DNA of 24,019 bases. It comes from a virus. A program made the position numbers and the translations under genes. Under the pieces are notes generated by a model. That model was not told the origin of the DNA. It ran no database searches and saw only the letters and a list, made by a program, of their open reading frames with translations. Of this stretch, positions 15,353 to 21,184 are shown piece after piece (the first letter of the stretch is position 1; the number at the start of each line of letters is the position of its first letter). Where the stretch lies: positions 1 to 24,019 of IMG/VR virus record IMGVR_UViG_3300021437_000083, one strand, 5' to 3'.

Positions 15353-15787
15353 TTAGTACTTACAAGTTTCCCAGCCTGCCAGGAAACATTGTTGTCCCTC
15401 TACCAAAGAGATCTTACCTGCACATACAAGTTTCTTAACTCTAGTCTCCAGAGCATCTTTTACGTGAGCACCAGAAGCTCCTACCCAAGATTGTATGGCT
15501 AGGTTCTCAATGTGGGATGGATGGCCGCCAACCTCCAGAGGAACTATATGATCTAGCTCGTACTGCGGGGCATCTTTCCAGGATAGACCTTTTGCTAACA
15601 ACTCTGCCTTTTTAATCGAGTTGGTGTAAGTTACAGAAGGCCGGATGGTTGCTGTGTAGCCGGAGGTACAGATAGTGCGGGAAATATTATCTTGGGTAAC
15701 AGCTGGGTTAGTGGAACCAACAGCGTAGGCAGATGCACAGGTTAGAGATGCTAGGGAGAGGGTGAGACTAGAAAGGAGAGTTTTCAT
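15353..15787 (-). CDS. Exported HNH-type nuclease
   Basis: 144 aa. Residues 1-22 are a textbook Sec signal peptide (MKTLLSSLTLSLASL, ending in AYA before VGS). The mature part carries YELDHIVPLEVGGHPSHIENL (76-96), an HNH/ββα-metal motif with H80 as candidate general base and N95 as metal-side residue, and H108 later. Four cysteines (C40, C122, C134, C142) suit disulphides in the periplasm. Related ELDHLIPLELGG proteins are known as small secreted bacterial HNH proteins. Start at 15787 is supported by AGGAT 7 nt upstream and lies 20 nt inside the terminase gene. Its unusual place between terminase and portal differs from the cytoplasmic packaging-associated HNH enzymes, which lack signal peptides. 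Whether it destroys extracellular or periplasmic DNA, including superinfecting genomes, is inference. Confidence 0.75.
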   Translation of the reverse strand: MKTLLSSLTLSLASLTCASAYAVGSTNPAVTQDNISRTICTSGYTATIRPSVTYTNSIKKAELLAKGLSWKDAPQYELDHIVPLEVGGHPSHIENLAIQSWVGASGAHVKDALETRVKKLVCAGKISLVEGQQCFLAGWETCKY

Positions 15788-17327
15788 ATGTAGATCCTAT
15801 ACGAACTTTGGAGAATTCCTGCTCTTCAATAATAGTTCTAGCAAGTAGAAGATTAGAGTACATCTCTATTACTTTCGGAGCGTATGTAAGGCAGTCTAAA
15901 ATACCATCAGTGTTATCTCGTTTCAGAGGATTAAACTGTGATATCTGTAAGTTAACTTGTGCTTTGCAATCTGGGTGGACAAAGATCTCTCCAGCCAGTA
16001 GTTGTTTGAACATCGTAAGGATACGAGAGTTCTTAGAGTAAGAGCCCGAGTAAACTTCCACAGCTTCGATACCAATAATCCCTCGCTGGAGACAGATAAA
16101 CTCGAACCAATATTTAAGCGTGTACTGATAAGCATTTGATTCAATTGCAATAATACGGCAGTTCTTAGATAGTGCTATCTTAAGGGATTCTGCGATTGTG
16201 TCACCTGGGGATAGGCGCTCTTCTATCAGTTTCTTACATACTGGGTATCCATTATGGATCTCAAAGTACATGATAGTTACTGCATCAGCGCCCGGCTTAT
16301 CTGTGGCAGGATCGATGACAATAAAGTTTCCGAAATGTATATCATCTTCTTGGAAAGGATAATCCGGGAGCTTGTTAAGATCTACAAGGTTATTAACTGA
16401 GGCATTCTCGTCGTTAAGAACTTCTGCAAAGAATACCTCTGGTCGGCCCATTGCCAGATCATTCTCGTATTCTTTCATCAGCTGGGATATTGGCTGTAAC
16501 TCTTCCCAGAGACTTTCTCCAGATGATAAGATTCCACCTGCGATAAACTTAACCCAAGTAGGATTATGCTTGAGTTTGCGCAGGAGAGAGTGTTTGGTAG
16601 GATACATGTTAGCAATGAAGATGAAGAGGCATCCGTGAGGGCTCTTAGCTTTCATCGCAGTACCTACCATCCAGGTCTCTAGTTTCGCAGAGACTGTCTC
16701 AGAATCAGCATCTTCGCGAGTTTGTATGTCGTCAAAGATCATAACATCTGGGCGCTCATTCTCAAGAGTTATACCTCGAATGTCAGATTCAGCGCCTGCA
16801 CCCATCAAGATAACATTGCGCCCCCGAAATCCAAATCTCTTGAGATCTTGTCTGTCTGTCTCGGCTCCTAGTTTCCAATCTCCGAATACTTTCTTCATAT
16901 TAGTTTCAGAGAGCATCGACATAATATCTGAGATGATATTATTTGCTTTAGTCTGAGTACCACAAATGATGAGGATGAATTTCTTTTTGGTGAAAAGGAT
17001 GCAGAAAAGAACAAAGATCTTTATGAGCATAGTTTTACCGAAACCGCGTGGGAGTCCGATCGCTAGTTGCGAGAAATCACGAGTCCTGGTTACATAAGAG
17101 ACTAGCCAATTCCAGATAGATTTGAATACTGGTGGAAACAGGTAGCGAAAAACTACTGGCATTGCGAGAGCGGCCAGGAAATCGAGAGATTCTTTTGCTA
17201 GTTTCTCTACCTGATCTACCTGGAATACTGACTCTTTCGCAACTTCAAACTCATCTATCTCTAGGGGTGCAGTTTCTACGGTGACAGGAGTATCAAAGCC
17301 TAGAGCGGCTGCATCTATTCTTGCCAT
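15768..17327 (-). CDS. terL: Terminase large subunit
   Basis: 519 aa ATP-driven DNA packaging motor and nuclease. The ATPase half has Walker A GLPRGFGKT (91-99), a C-motif candidate around LFIFIANMYPT (234-244) and Walker B PDVMIFDD (193-200) with the acidic pair D199-D200. The nuclease half has D339 in VIDPATDKPGADAV, E395 in IIAIESNAYQ and D474/D478 in DGILDCLTYA, the usual acidic triad. All catalytic residues are present. No Shine-Dalgarno precedes ATG; the start is 6 nt after the stop of the 35-aa mini-ORF, so reinitiation is likely. Its 3' end overlaps the HNH gene by 20 nt. Confidence 0.92.
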   Translation of the reverse strand: MARIDAAALGFDTPVTVETAPLEIDEFEVAKESVFQVDQVEKLAKESLDFLAALAMPVVFRYLFPPVFKSIWNWLVSYVTRTRDFSQLAIGLPRGFGKTMLIKIFVLFCILFTKKKFILIICGTQTKANNIISDIMSMLSETNMKKVFGDWKLGAETDRQDLKRFGFRGRNVILMGAGAESDIRGITLENERPDVMIFDDIQTREDADSETVSAKLETWMVGTAMKAKSPHGCLFIFIANMYPTKHSLLRKLKHNPTWVKFIAGGILSSGESLWEELQPISQLMKEYENDLAMGRPEVFFAEVLNDENASVNNLVDLNKLPDYPFQEDDIHFGNFIVIDPATDKPGADAVTIMYFEIHNGYPVCKKLIEERLSPGDTIAESLKIALSKNCRIIAIESNAYQYTLKYWFEFICLQRGIIGIEAVEVYSGSYSKNSRILTMFKQLLAGEIFVHPDCKAQVNLQISQFNPLKRDNTDGILDCLTYAPKVIEMYSNLLLARTIIEEQEFSKVRIGSTYENSPF

Positions 17328-17333
17328 AGTAGT

Positions 17334-17441
17334 TTATTTGGTTCTTTTGGAGAGCAGGAGCTGGATTCTGAGCAGTTGGTCCCGAGCTGCGGCCTTATTT
17401 CGCTGCTCTAATTCTGCTTTCTTAAGAACTTGTGCTAACAT
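17334..17441 (-). CDS. Basic helical mini-protein between small and large terminase genes, 35 aa
   Basis: A 36-codon frame (MLAQVLKKAELEQRNKAAAR, then DQLLRIQLLLSKRTK) fills the gap between the DNA-binding terminase gene and terL. It is preceded by AAGGAGG then 5 nt and ATG, the strongest Shine-Dalgarno in the window, and overlaps the upstream gene by 20 nt. Its stop is 6 nt before the terL start, which itself lacks a ribosome site. It may be a real small protein (basic, helical) or chiefly a translation-coupling leader for terL. The GGAGG lies in a run of Gly codons of the upstream gene, so chance is possible. Confidence 0.5.
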   Translation of the reverse strand: MLAQVLKKAELEQRNKAAARDQLLRIQLLLSKRTK

Positions 17442-17976
17442 TTCCGCCTCCTTGGAGTGTGGGAGAGCCGACATTTGGAACTCCTTTCATTTTCGCTAGT
17501 AACTTATCCATCGACGCAGATTGTACTGTAACCAGATCTTGTGCGCCAGCCTTAATTACCTGGTTATTTATATTAGTTGTGAAGTTTTGCAGGATTTGTG
17601 TCGGCATCAGGAGTTGCACGACAGTCTGCTGGGAAGTTATCGATTCTGGGGCAGATGATCCGCGCCTCTTAGCTCCATTAATTATCTGAATTGATTTTAG
17701 AATCTCCATCGGACGCATCATGTAGGGAAGGCAGTCTTTTAGTTTCGTAACTAACTGATCTTCGAGAGAGTCATAAGCGGCATCGCGCGTGTTGTGTTTC
17801 GCTAGATTCTCGAATCTTAGTTCCGCAACTTGTGATGCAAACTCGGGTTGTGATAGGAGCTGGGAGATGCGGGAGGTAGATACGCCTACAGCTGCCGCGA
17901 CTACTTCTGGTCCTAACCCTTGTCCTAGCAAGGTGAGGGCGCGAGATTCTGTAGAGGTTGTGGTGGATGAGGACAT
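17422..17976 (-). CDS. Terminase small subunit-like DNA-binding protein
   Basis: 184 aa. The N-terminus after a Ser/Thr-rich lead has a helix-turn-helix (about 20-42: LGPEVVAAAVGVSTSRISQL) then two helices (RFENLAKHNTRDAAYDSLED, QLVTKLKDCLPYM). The C-terminal third is Gly/Ser-rich and low complexity. Position directly upstream of terL, the first gene of the leftward operon, and the HTH-plus-helices plan match small terminases that recognise the packaging site; I do not recognise a specific subfamily. It could instead be a transcription factor of the late operon. A weak AAAGAAA lies before the ATG. Confidence 0.6.
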   Translation of the reverse strand: MSSSTTTSTESRALTLLGQGLGPEVVAAAVGVSTSRISQLLSQPEFASQVAELRFENLAKHNTRDAAYDSLEDQLVTKLKDCLPYMMRPMEILKSIQIINGAKRRGSSAPESITSQQTVVQLLMPTQILQNFTTNINNQVIKAGAQDLVTVQSASMDKLLAKMKGVPNVGSPTLQGGGNVSTSS

Positions 17977-18207
17977 AGTAAGATTTCTTTTATTCCTAGG
18001 TATGGGTAGATGATATAGGAGATGTTGGTAGGTAGGTAGGAGGGATAGTAATGGAGGGGTTGGGTTTGGTTTTGGAAAAGTTTAGTAAAATTGGAGGGAT
18101 GAAATAGGCTACAGGCGAGGCCAGAGCCAAAAAAGGCTTCTACCCCCCCCTGTCTGCCGGATGAGAATGATTCTTGTTTCGATTTGGCTCGGAGATATGA
18201 ACTATGG

Positions 18208-18221
18208 ACTAACCAGTTAGT
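18208..18221. repeat. 14-bp near-perfect palindrome ACTAAC-CA-GTTAGT
   Basis: ACTAACCAGTTAGT consists of 6-bp arms with a 2-base centre. It lies between the start of the leftward operon and the operator cluster. Such a small palindrome could bind a dimeric regulator, but it occurs only once and may be chance. Confidence 0.3.
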
Positions 18222-18329
18222 ACATTTGGGTAGATGGGTATGGTATGGTTGGGGTAGATGGTTGGGATAGGCGCTAGGTATGGGAGAGACAGGATAGGTT
18301 GTAAGTTTCGTGCAAGCTGGGGCGCGATG

Positions 18330-18394
18330 TGACATTTTTGTCAGTCTCAGCGCGAGATAAGAGTGTGTGACAAAAATGTCTGACACGATTGTCG
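18330..18394. promoter_or_regulatory. Three TGACA-N4-TGTCA-type operator sites
   Basis: Site 1 TGACATTTTTGTCA (18330-18343) is a perfect 5-bp-arm palindrome. Site 2 TGACAAAAATGTCT (18368-18381) is its reverse complement except for one base. Site 3 TGACACGATTGTCG (18381-18394) keeps the GACA-N4-TGTC core and abuts site 2. The 24-nt gap between sites 1 and 2 includes a partly self-complementary TCTCAGCGCGAGA. Spacing and symmetry suggest cooperative binding by a dimeric repressor controlling one or both divergent transcripts. No matching repressor gene is recognised in the window. Confidence 0.6.
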
Positions 18395-18528
18395 GGTAAG
18401 CAAGTATCGTGCCAGTGGATGTAAGGTAGGCGTAAGAATAGGTAGAAACTACTGGATATGCATACAGGTTATGGGTCTATATGAGTCTATTTTCAGACAG
18501 TCTAGGGGGCGTAAGACACACAGTTAAT

Positions 18529-18557
18529 TTGAGAGTTGGCACACAGCTTGCTTTATA
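18529..18557 (+). promoter_or_regulatory. Candidate sigma70 promoter for the 65-aa gene
   Basis: TTGAGA (18529-18534), a 17-nt spacer and TTTATA (18552-18557) form a plausible -35/-10 pair about 44 nt before the ATG at 18601. It is downstream of the operator cluster by about 135 nt, so direct repression by promoter occlusion is not obvious. Called by eye only. Confidence 0.4.
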
Positions 18558-18600
18558 TATTACATCACCAACCCTGCTCAACTAACTAAGGATTTATATC

Positions 18601-18798
18601 ATGCGTAAGATTGAAACGTTTAACAACACTGCGACACAAACCCGCGTCTATTGGTGCGTTGAATGGCAAGAATACCAAGTTAAATTTTATCGTGTTGCTG
18701 GCGGTGCGTTTAAAATTGATTCTGATAGTACATATCACACTGACAACAAGCAAGATGCTATCGATACAGCACGTAAAATGAATGCTACTTATCGATAA
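18601..18798 (+). CDS. Small early protein of unknown function, 65 aa
   Basis: The product has an aromatic-rich middle (RVYWCVEWQEYQVKFYRVAG) and a helical end (NKQDAIDTARKMNATYR). The alternation of Trp/Tyr and charged residues looks like a three-stranded sheet followed by a helix, a layout found in small nucleic-acid- or host-protein-binding phage proteins, but I cannot name a family. The ATG has TAAGGAT upstream, the same initiation style as the genes at 18922 and 21270. Codon use (CGT, GGC, GCG, ATT, GTT) is unlike the CTA/ATA-rich genes further right. As the first rightward gene behind a promoter it is likely expressed early. Confidence 0.65.
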   Translation: MRKIETFNNTATQTRVYWCVEWQEYQVKFYRVAGGAFKIDSDSTYHTDNKQDAIDTARKMNATYR

Positions 18799-18814
18799 TT
18801 GGGATGCACTCACA

Positions 18815-18871
18815 AATTAGATTCTAGGTGCAGCTAATGTGTGTTAGAATCTAATTCGGGAATATCTCCCA
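18815..18871 (+). promoter_or_regulatory. Two-hairpin leader A upstream of the 221-aa gene
   Basis: AATTAGATTCTA (18815-18826) pairs perfectly over 12 bp with TAGAATCTAATT (18845-18856), loop 18 nt, followed almost at once by GGGA-ATATC-TCCC. About 50 nt later come AAGGAT and the ATG at 18922. The first stem is AT-rich and has no downstream U-run, so a standard terminator is unlikely. TGCAC (18805-18809) could alternatively pair with GTGCA in the loop. The same architecture occurs at 21185-21233. Confidence 0.55.
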
Positions 18872-18921
18872 TTGGTCTCACCACCATAAACCCATAAACC
18901 ATATCACAAGGATTCTATATC

Positions 18922-19587
18922 ATGTCTACATTCTCTCAAGCTCACACAGTCACATTATTCGATGCGAAAAAATCTCAAGCATTGACCGGACAGCGGTTAG
19001 CGAAAGTAAGATATAAAACTACTGCCAAACAAGTTGCAAAGTTTCCCTCGGTTTGCGCCTCGGTGCCATTTCTCTCCCATGATGCTATCGAGGAAAGTAT
19101 TGCTGCTCTCTTACCTCATATTCGCTTGATGCTAGAAAATGCTCAAGATGGAGTTATTAGGAGCTTGTATGAGAGTTCCGAAGGTTCTCTGTCTCTTGTC
19201 ACTGATTCTGACATTTCTATCGCTGCTTGTATCGGTTTTCTGGAAACTGTAGAAGCTGGCACTAGGTTGACAAAAGAGTTTATTGAATCTTGGTTCTCCT
19301 CGAATGTGCAGGAGATGCTAGAAGCTGTAATTGTCGAGAAACTAAGTTTTGTAGGAGATAAAGAGTTGACACCAGAACAATCAGTTACGATCTCGAAACA
19401 TTGTAATGGTTACAAAGATTTGTACGCTAGTTTGGCCGGGGGAAAAACTATTCTGCAACCTACTCAAATTTCCTCGCTACTGAAAGTGCTAGATTTGGTT
19501 GATTCTGACGAGGTAGGAGATAAATTGAAAGCTCGATTAGTTTCGATGCAGAATAAACCTAAGATTGAGGAGTTGCTAGAGTTGTGA
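18922..19587 (+). CDS. Early protein of unknown function, 221 aa
   Basis: No signal peptide, TM segment or catalytic motif was found. The N-terminal 45 residues are basic (ALTGQRLAKVRYKTTAKQVA), the middle has acidic helices with few aromatic residues (AIEESIAALLPHIRLMLENA, SIAACIGFLETVEAG), and the end is a helical, charged segment (LDLVDSDEVGDKLKARLVSM). I do not recognise the family; a helical scaffold- or DNA-associated early protein is possible. It starts after CACAAGGATTCTATATC and ATG. It stands alone between leader A and the origin-like region, with mixed Leu codons (TTG, CTC, TTA, CTA), unlike the genes to its right. Confidence 0.7.
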   Translation: MSTFSQAHTVTLFDAKKSQALTGQRLAKVRYKTTAKQVAKFPSVCASVPFLSHDAIEESIAALLPHIRLMLENAQDGVIRSLYESSEGSLSLVTDSDISIAACIGFLETVEAGTRLTKEFIESWFSSNVQEMLEAVIVEKLSFVGDKELTPEQSVTISKHCNGYKDLYASLAGGKTILQPTQISSLLKVLDLVDSDEVGDKLKARLVSMQNKPKIEELLEL

Positions 19588-19655
19588 GATTTCACACCAG
19601 ATAAATAGCTAGATATATTCACTCGATAGTTATGTGACAGATAACTATTTAATTG

Positions 19656-19944
19656 ATTATAAGTTTCGACCCTCGAATAGTGACTATTTGACTTTTTGAC
19701 TTTTTGACTATTGACCCCGCGACCCGTTTTGACCCCCCCCTCGACCCCTCACCCATAATCTTTCTATCTCCTATAACTCCCATACTTCCTAGTATCTATC
19801 TATCTATCTATCTATCTACCTCCCATCTATCCACTACCTATCCTATATCTTATATATACCTACCACTTAAAAATTAGATACTAGATATGTATAGGGTATA
19901 TATATAGTATGTATATAGATAGATATATGTATATTATAAGTTTC
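19656..19944 (+). repeat. 12-bp direct repeat ATTATAAGTTTC
   Basis: Identical copies at 19656-19667 and 19933-19944, 277 bp apart. The second lies in the AT-rich core, the first just left of the outer inverted repeat. Confidence 0.6.
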
Positions 19945-20052
19945 TTATATTCTTATTATGATTTTAATTTTTAAGTGGGGGTTAAATATATACCGGGTGA
20001 TAGGTTATAACTCCCATACACTACTCGCTAGTTACTCTGGGTATGGGAGTTA
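19772..20052. repeat. Middle repeat TATAACTCCCATAC, two direct and one inverted copy
   Basis: TATAACTCCCATAC occurs at 19772-19785 and 20006-20019. The inverse GTATGGGAGTTA at 20041-20052 can pair with either; with the nearer copy it makes a 12-bp hairpin with a 21-nt loop. A degenerate inverse TATAGGAGTTAT follows at 20059-20070. Confidence 0.7.
19863..19978. repeat. Inner 14-bp perfect inverted repeat around the AT-rich core
   Basis: CCACTTAAAAATTA (19863-19876) and TAATTTTTAAGTGG (19965-19978) are perfect reverse complements 88 nt apart, bracketing a run of TATATA-type dinucleotide steps. It could extrude as a cruciform arm or mark the limits of an unwinding element. Confidence 0.75.
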
Positions 20053-20086
20053 CTGGTATATAGGAGTTATGTCTATAGGCCCGGGG

Positions 20087-20115
20087 TTGACCCACGACCG
20101 GGGGTGTGCTACCCT
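20087..20115 (+). promoter_or_regulatory. Candidate promoter of the right-arm operon
   Basis: TTGACC (20087-20092), 17-nt spacer, TACCCT (20110-20115). The -35 is good, the -10 weak (TA...T kept). The two 16-bp iterons begin right after the -10, so a protein bound there would cover the transcription start, allowing autoregulation. Confidence 0.3.
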
Positions 20116-20188
20116 ATGGTCAAATAGTCACTTGGTCAAATAGTCACTCGCCCTTCCCATAAACTTTCTAAACAAAGGAAACTAAGCT

Positions 20189-20359
20189 ATGCCTACAAAC
20201 TTCATACCCACACCAAACATAGTACCAGAGCTAACAAAATGGCTGCACTCATTCTCACACCTGCCCCTTGACTGGATAGTCTCCACATTAGGGGAGCAAG
20301 GTTTCACACGTGACGAGGTATCAGAAGCAATCAAAGGATATATAAATGACACAATCTAA
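20189..20359 (+). CDS. Small right-arm protein, 56 aa
   Basis: The frame MPTNFIPTPNIVPELTKWLH...LDWIVSTLGEQGFTRDEVSE...IKGYINDTI has good signs of being real: AAAGGAAAC upstream, phage-like codons (CTA, ATA, ACA), and a 14-nt overlap with the next gene. It looks like a Pro-rich head with a short helix-turn-helix-like pair of helices (about 27-51: DWIVSTLGEQGFTRDEVSEA). This could be a small DNA-binding or winged-helix-like early protein; the family is unknown. It is the first gene of the operon that continues into the helicase, directly after the iterons. Confidence 0.65.
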   Translation: MPTNFIPTPNIVPELTKWLHSFSHLPLDWIVSTLGEQGFTRDEVSEAIKGYINDTI

Positions 20360-20783
20360 CTCTGGCGCGCCTGCTAAGTATCGCCCGTATTTCATAGCAT
20401 CGCAGATACAAGAGATACTAAGATGCTTAAAAACTAGCTCTACTGATTATGATCTGATAAGATACCTAGAAACATTTTCAGCTAAGATAGAGTTTGGTAC
20501 AGTATCTTTTCATAAGCCTACACCTAGACACCTCTCAGGCTCACAAGATTCTATACAAGATTCTCAACCTACCCCTAGTCTACCAACTGATGTACCCTAC
20601 TCAGTAACCAGAGAGCGCCTATATAAACGCTGGCTAGATTCCCCAGAGAATCTAACATCCTATCAGCTAGAGCAGGTATCTATCTATCGATATGAGAATG
20701 ATATGATGACGCCTGACGAGGAGATAGGATATGTAGAAGCTCTGGCGCGAGCAGAAACAAAAGATATGTATGTAGGGAAATAG
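20346..20783 (+). CDS. Right-arm protein of unknown function, 145 aa
   Basis: No recognised family. The N-terminal ~50 residues are helical (PYFIASQIQEILRCLKTSST), residues ~58-83 are Pro/Ser/Thr/Gln-rich and probably disordered, and the C-terminal ~60 are helical with many Tyr/Glu/Arg (RERLYKRWLDSPENLTSYQL, EEIGYVEALARAETKDM). The start is preceded by AAAGGATATATAA. It overlaps the 56-aa gene by 14 nt, consistent with coupled expression. A disordered linker between two helical parts suggests an adaptor or regulatory role, but nothing more can be said. Confidence 0.65.
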   Translation: MTQSNSGAPAKYRPYFIASQIQEILRCLKTSSTDYDLIRYLETFSAKIEFGTVSFHKPTPRHLSGSQDSIQDSQPTPSLPTDVPYSVTRERLYKRWLDSPENLTSYQLEQVSIYRYENDMMTPDEEIGYVEALARAETKDMYVGK

Positions 20784-20794
20784 GAGATATAGAT

Positions 20795-20935
20795 ATGTTT
20801 ACACTTACTGGATTGATACTATCATTTATACTAGCTGGAATGTTTCCAGTAGATACAGCCCCGAACCCAAGCCCGACCTATGAGACACATGAGACACCTA
20901 CACAGACTGATAAACCTAGCATTACTAATAACTAA
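20795..20935 (+). CDS. Small secreted or membrane-anchored peptide, 46 aa
   Basis: MFTLTGLILSFILAGMFPVD then a Pro/Thr/Glu-rich polar tail (TAPNPSPTYETHETPTQTDK...). The first ~17 residues form one hydrophobic helix without a preceding charge or a lipobox Cys; the rest is soluble and disordered. The ATG follows TAGGAG by 8 nt, a good ribosome site, and the gene starts 11 nt after the previous stop. Possibly an inner-membrane peptide with an exposed tail, such as an exclusion or host-takeover factor; function is unknown. Confidence 0.55.
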   Translation: MFTLTGLILSFILAGMFPVDTAPNPSPTYETHETPTQTDKPSITNN

Positions 20936-20987
20936 CCTAATGATACTAATCATACTAACTTATTTATATGTCCACACCCACATCTAA
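20880..20987 (+). CDS. Candidate overlapping TM micropeptide, 35 aa
   Basis: In the +1 frame relative to the 46-aa gene: MRHMRHLHRLINLALLITNL, then MILIILTYLYVHTHI. A basic His/Arg head precedes a 20-residue hydrophobic helix made of the CTA/ATA codons typical of this arm. It overlaps the end of the 46-aa gene by 56 nt and the start of the next by 20 nt, so it fills an otherwise empty gap. No Shine-Dalgarno is seen, which is the main weakness; translation would need coupling. It might be a chance frame. Confidence 0.35.
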   Translation: MRHMRHLHRLINLALLITNLMILIILTYLYVHTHI

Positions 20988-21165
20988 AACATCCTCCAAA
21001 ACATCTAAAGCATCCAGAGTATCTAACCGACACCTATCCTGGCTAGATCATGCATTCCGGCATTTCTCAGATTCTTATTCACCTACATACGATACTTGCA
21101 TCGACCAAAGAGACGAGCACCTAATGTATCTATGCCTACTATCTCACATAGGCGCTTTTTCGTAG
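20968..21165 (+). CDS. Small right-arm protein, 65 aa
   Basis: A Ser/Thr/Lys-rich basic N-terminus (STPTSKTSSKTSKASRVSNR) is followed by a short ordered part (HLSWLDHAFRHFSDSYSPTY, IDQRDEHLMYLCLLSHIG). Codon use (TCC, ACA, CTA) agrees with its neighbours. There is no visible Shine-Dalgarno; translation may be coupled to the overlapping micropeptide. The basic tail suggests nucleic-acid contact, but this is guesswork. It is the last gene before leader B. Confidence 0.5.
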   Translation: MSTPTSKTSSKTSKASRVSNRHLSWLDHAFRHFSDSYSPTYDTCIDQRDEHLMYLCLLSHIGAFS

Positions 21166-21184
21166 TTCCTGAGAGATATTCTCC

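Larger units (their letters stand above)
17977..18600. other. Divergent intergenic control region
   Basis: No convincing gene in 624 bases on either strand. The left half (about 18000-18290) is G-rich on the plus strand (runs such as GGTAGGTAGGTAGGAGGG and GGATGAAATAGG), so a leftward RNA would have a C/A/U-rich, G-poor leader. It includes a C8 tract (18143-18150) and a short hairpin AGCC-A6-GGCT (18125-18138). The right half holds three operator-like palindromes (18330-18394) and a promoter before the 65-aa gene. I could not find a clear sigma70 promoter for the leftward operon. Confidence 0.7.
19679..20148. repeat. Outer inverted repeat and 16-bp tandem iteron
   Basis: AGTGACTATTTGAC (19679-19692) recurs in reverse complement twice on the right, GTCAAATAGTCACT at 20119-20132 and 20135-20148, within an exact tandem of the 16-bp unit TGGTCAAATAGTCACT (20117-20132, 20133-20148). 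One left copy faces two right copies about 430 bp away. Confidence 0.75.
19588..20188. other. Origin-like non-coding region with nested inverted repeats
   Basis: No supported gene in 601 bases. From left to right: an 8-bp AT-rich hairpin (ATAGTTAT 19626-19633 with ATAACTAT 19641-19648); TTTGACT-type and GACCC-type short repeats (about 19685-19748, including a C8 tract); (TATC)6 at 19793-19816; a strongly AT-rich core (about 19848-19976); and a 16-bp tandem repeat at 20117-20148. Three inverted-repeat pairs surround the core with centres within about 15 bases of each other. This combination of iterons, symmetric repeats and AT-rich DNA is what replication origins look like; initiator binding is inferred, not shown. 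Confidence 0.55.

Noticed and set aside
18051-18107. 18-codon plus-strand frame with GGAGGG 6 nt before ATG
   Set aside because: The GGAGGG is part of a G-rich low-complexity run and the peptide is too short to support without other evidence.
17925-18386. 153-codon minus-strand frame across the divergent intergenic region
   Set aside because: Pro/Tyr/His/Ser-rich low-complexity product from the G-poor strand; it runs through the operator palindromes and overlaps the start of the small-terminase-like gene.
19626-19648. Hairpin after the 221-aa gene as a rho-independent terminator
   Set aside because: 8-bp AT-only-dominated stem with no following U-run, so termination is not supported.
19793-19816. 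(TATC)6 microsatellite as part of a CRISPR or telomere-like array
   Set aside because: Simple tetranucleotide repeat without spacers or associated genes; treated as low-complexity DNA of the origin-like region.
19958-20143. 61-codon plus-strand frame in the origin-like region
   Set aside because: It is built from the inverted repeats and iterons, lacks a Shine-Dalgarno and has no sensible protein composition.
20795-20987. Overlapping small frames as an Rz/Rz1-type spanin pair
   Set aside because: No lipobox cysteine, no periplasmic coiled coil, and the pair lies in the early arm far from the lysis genes.
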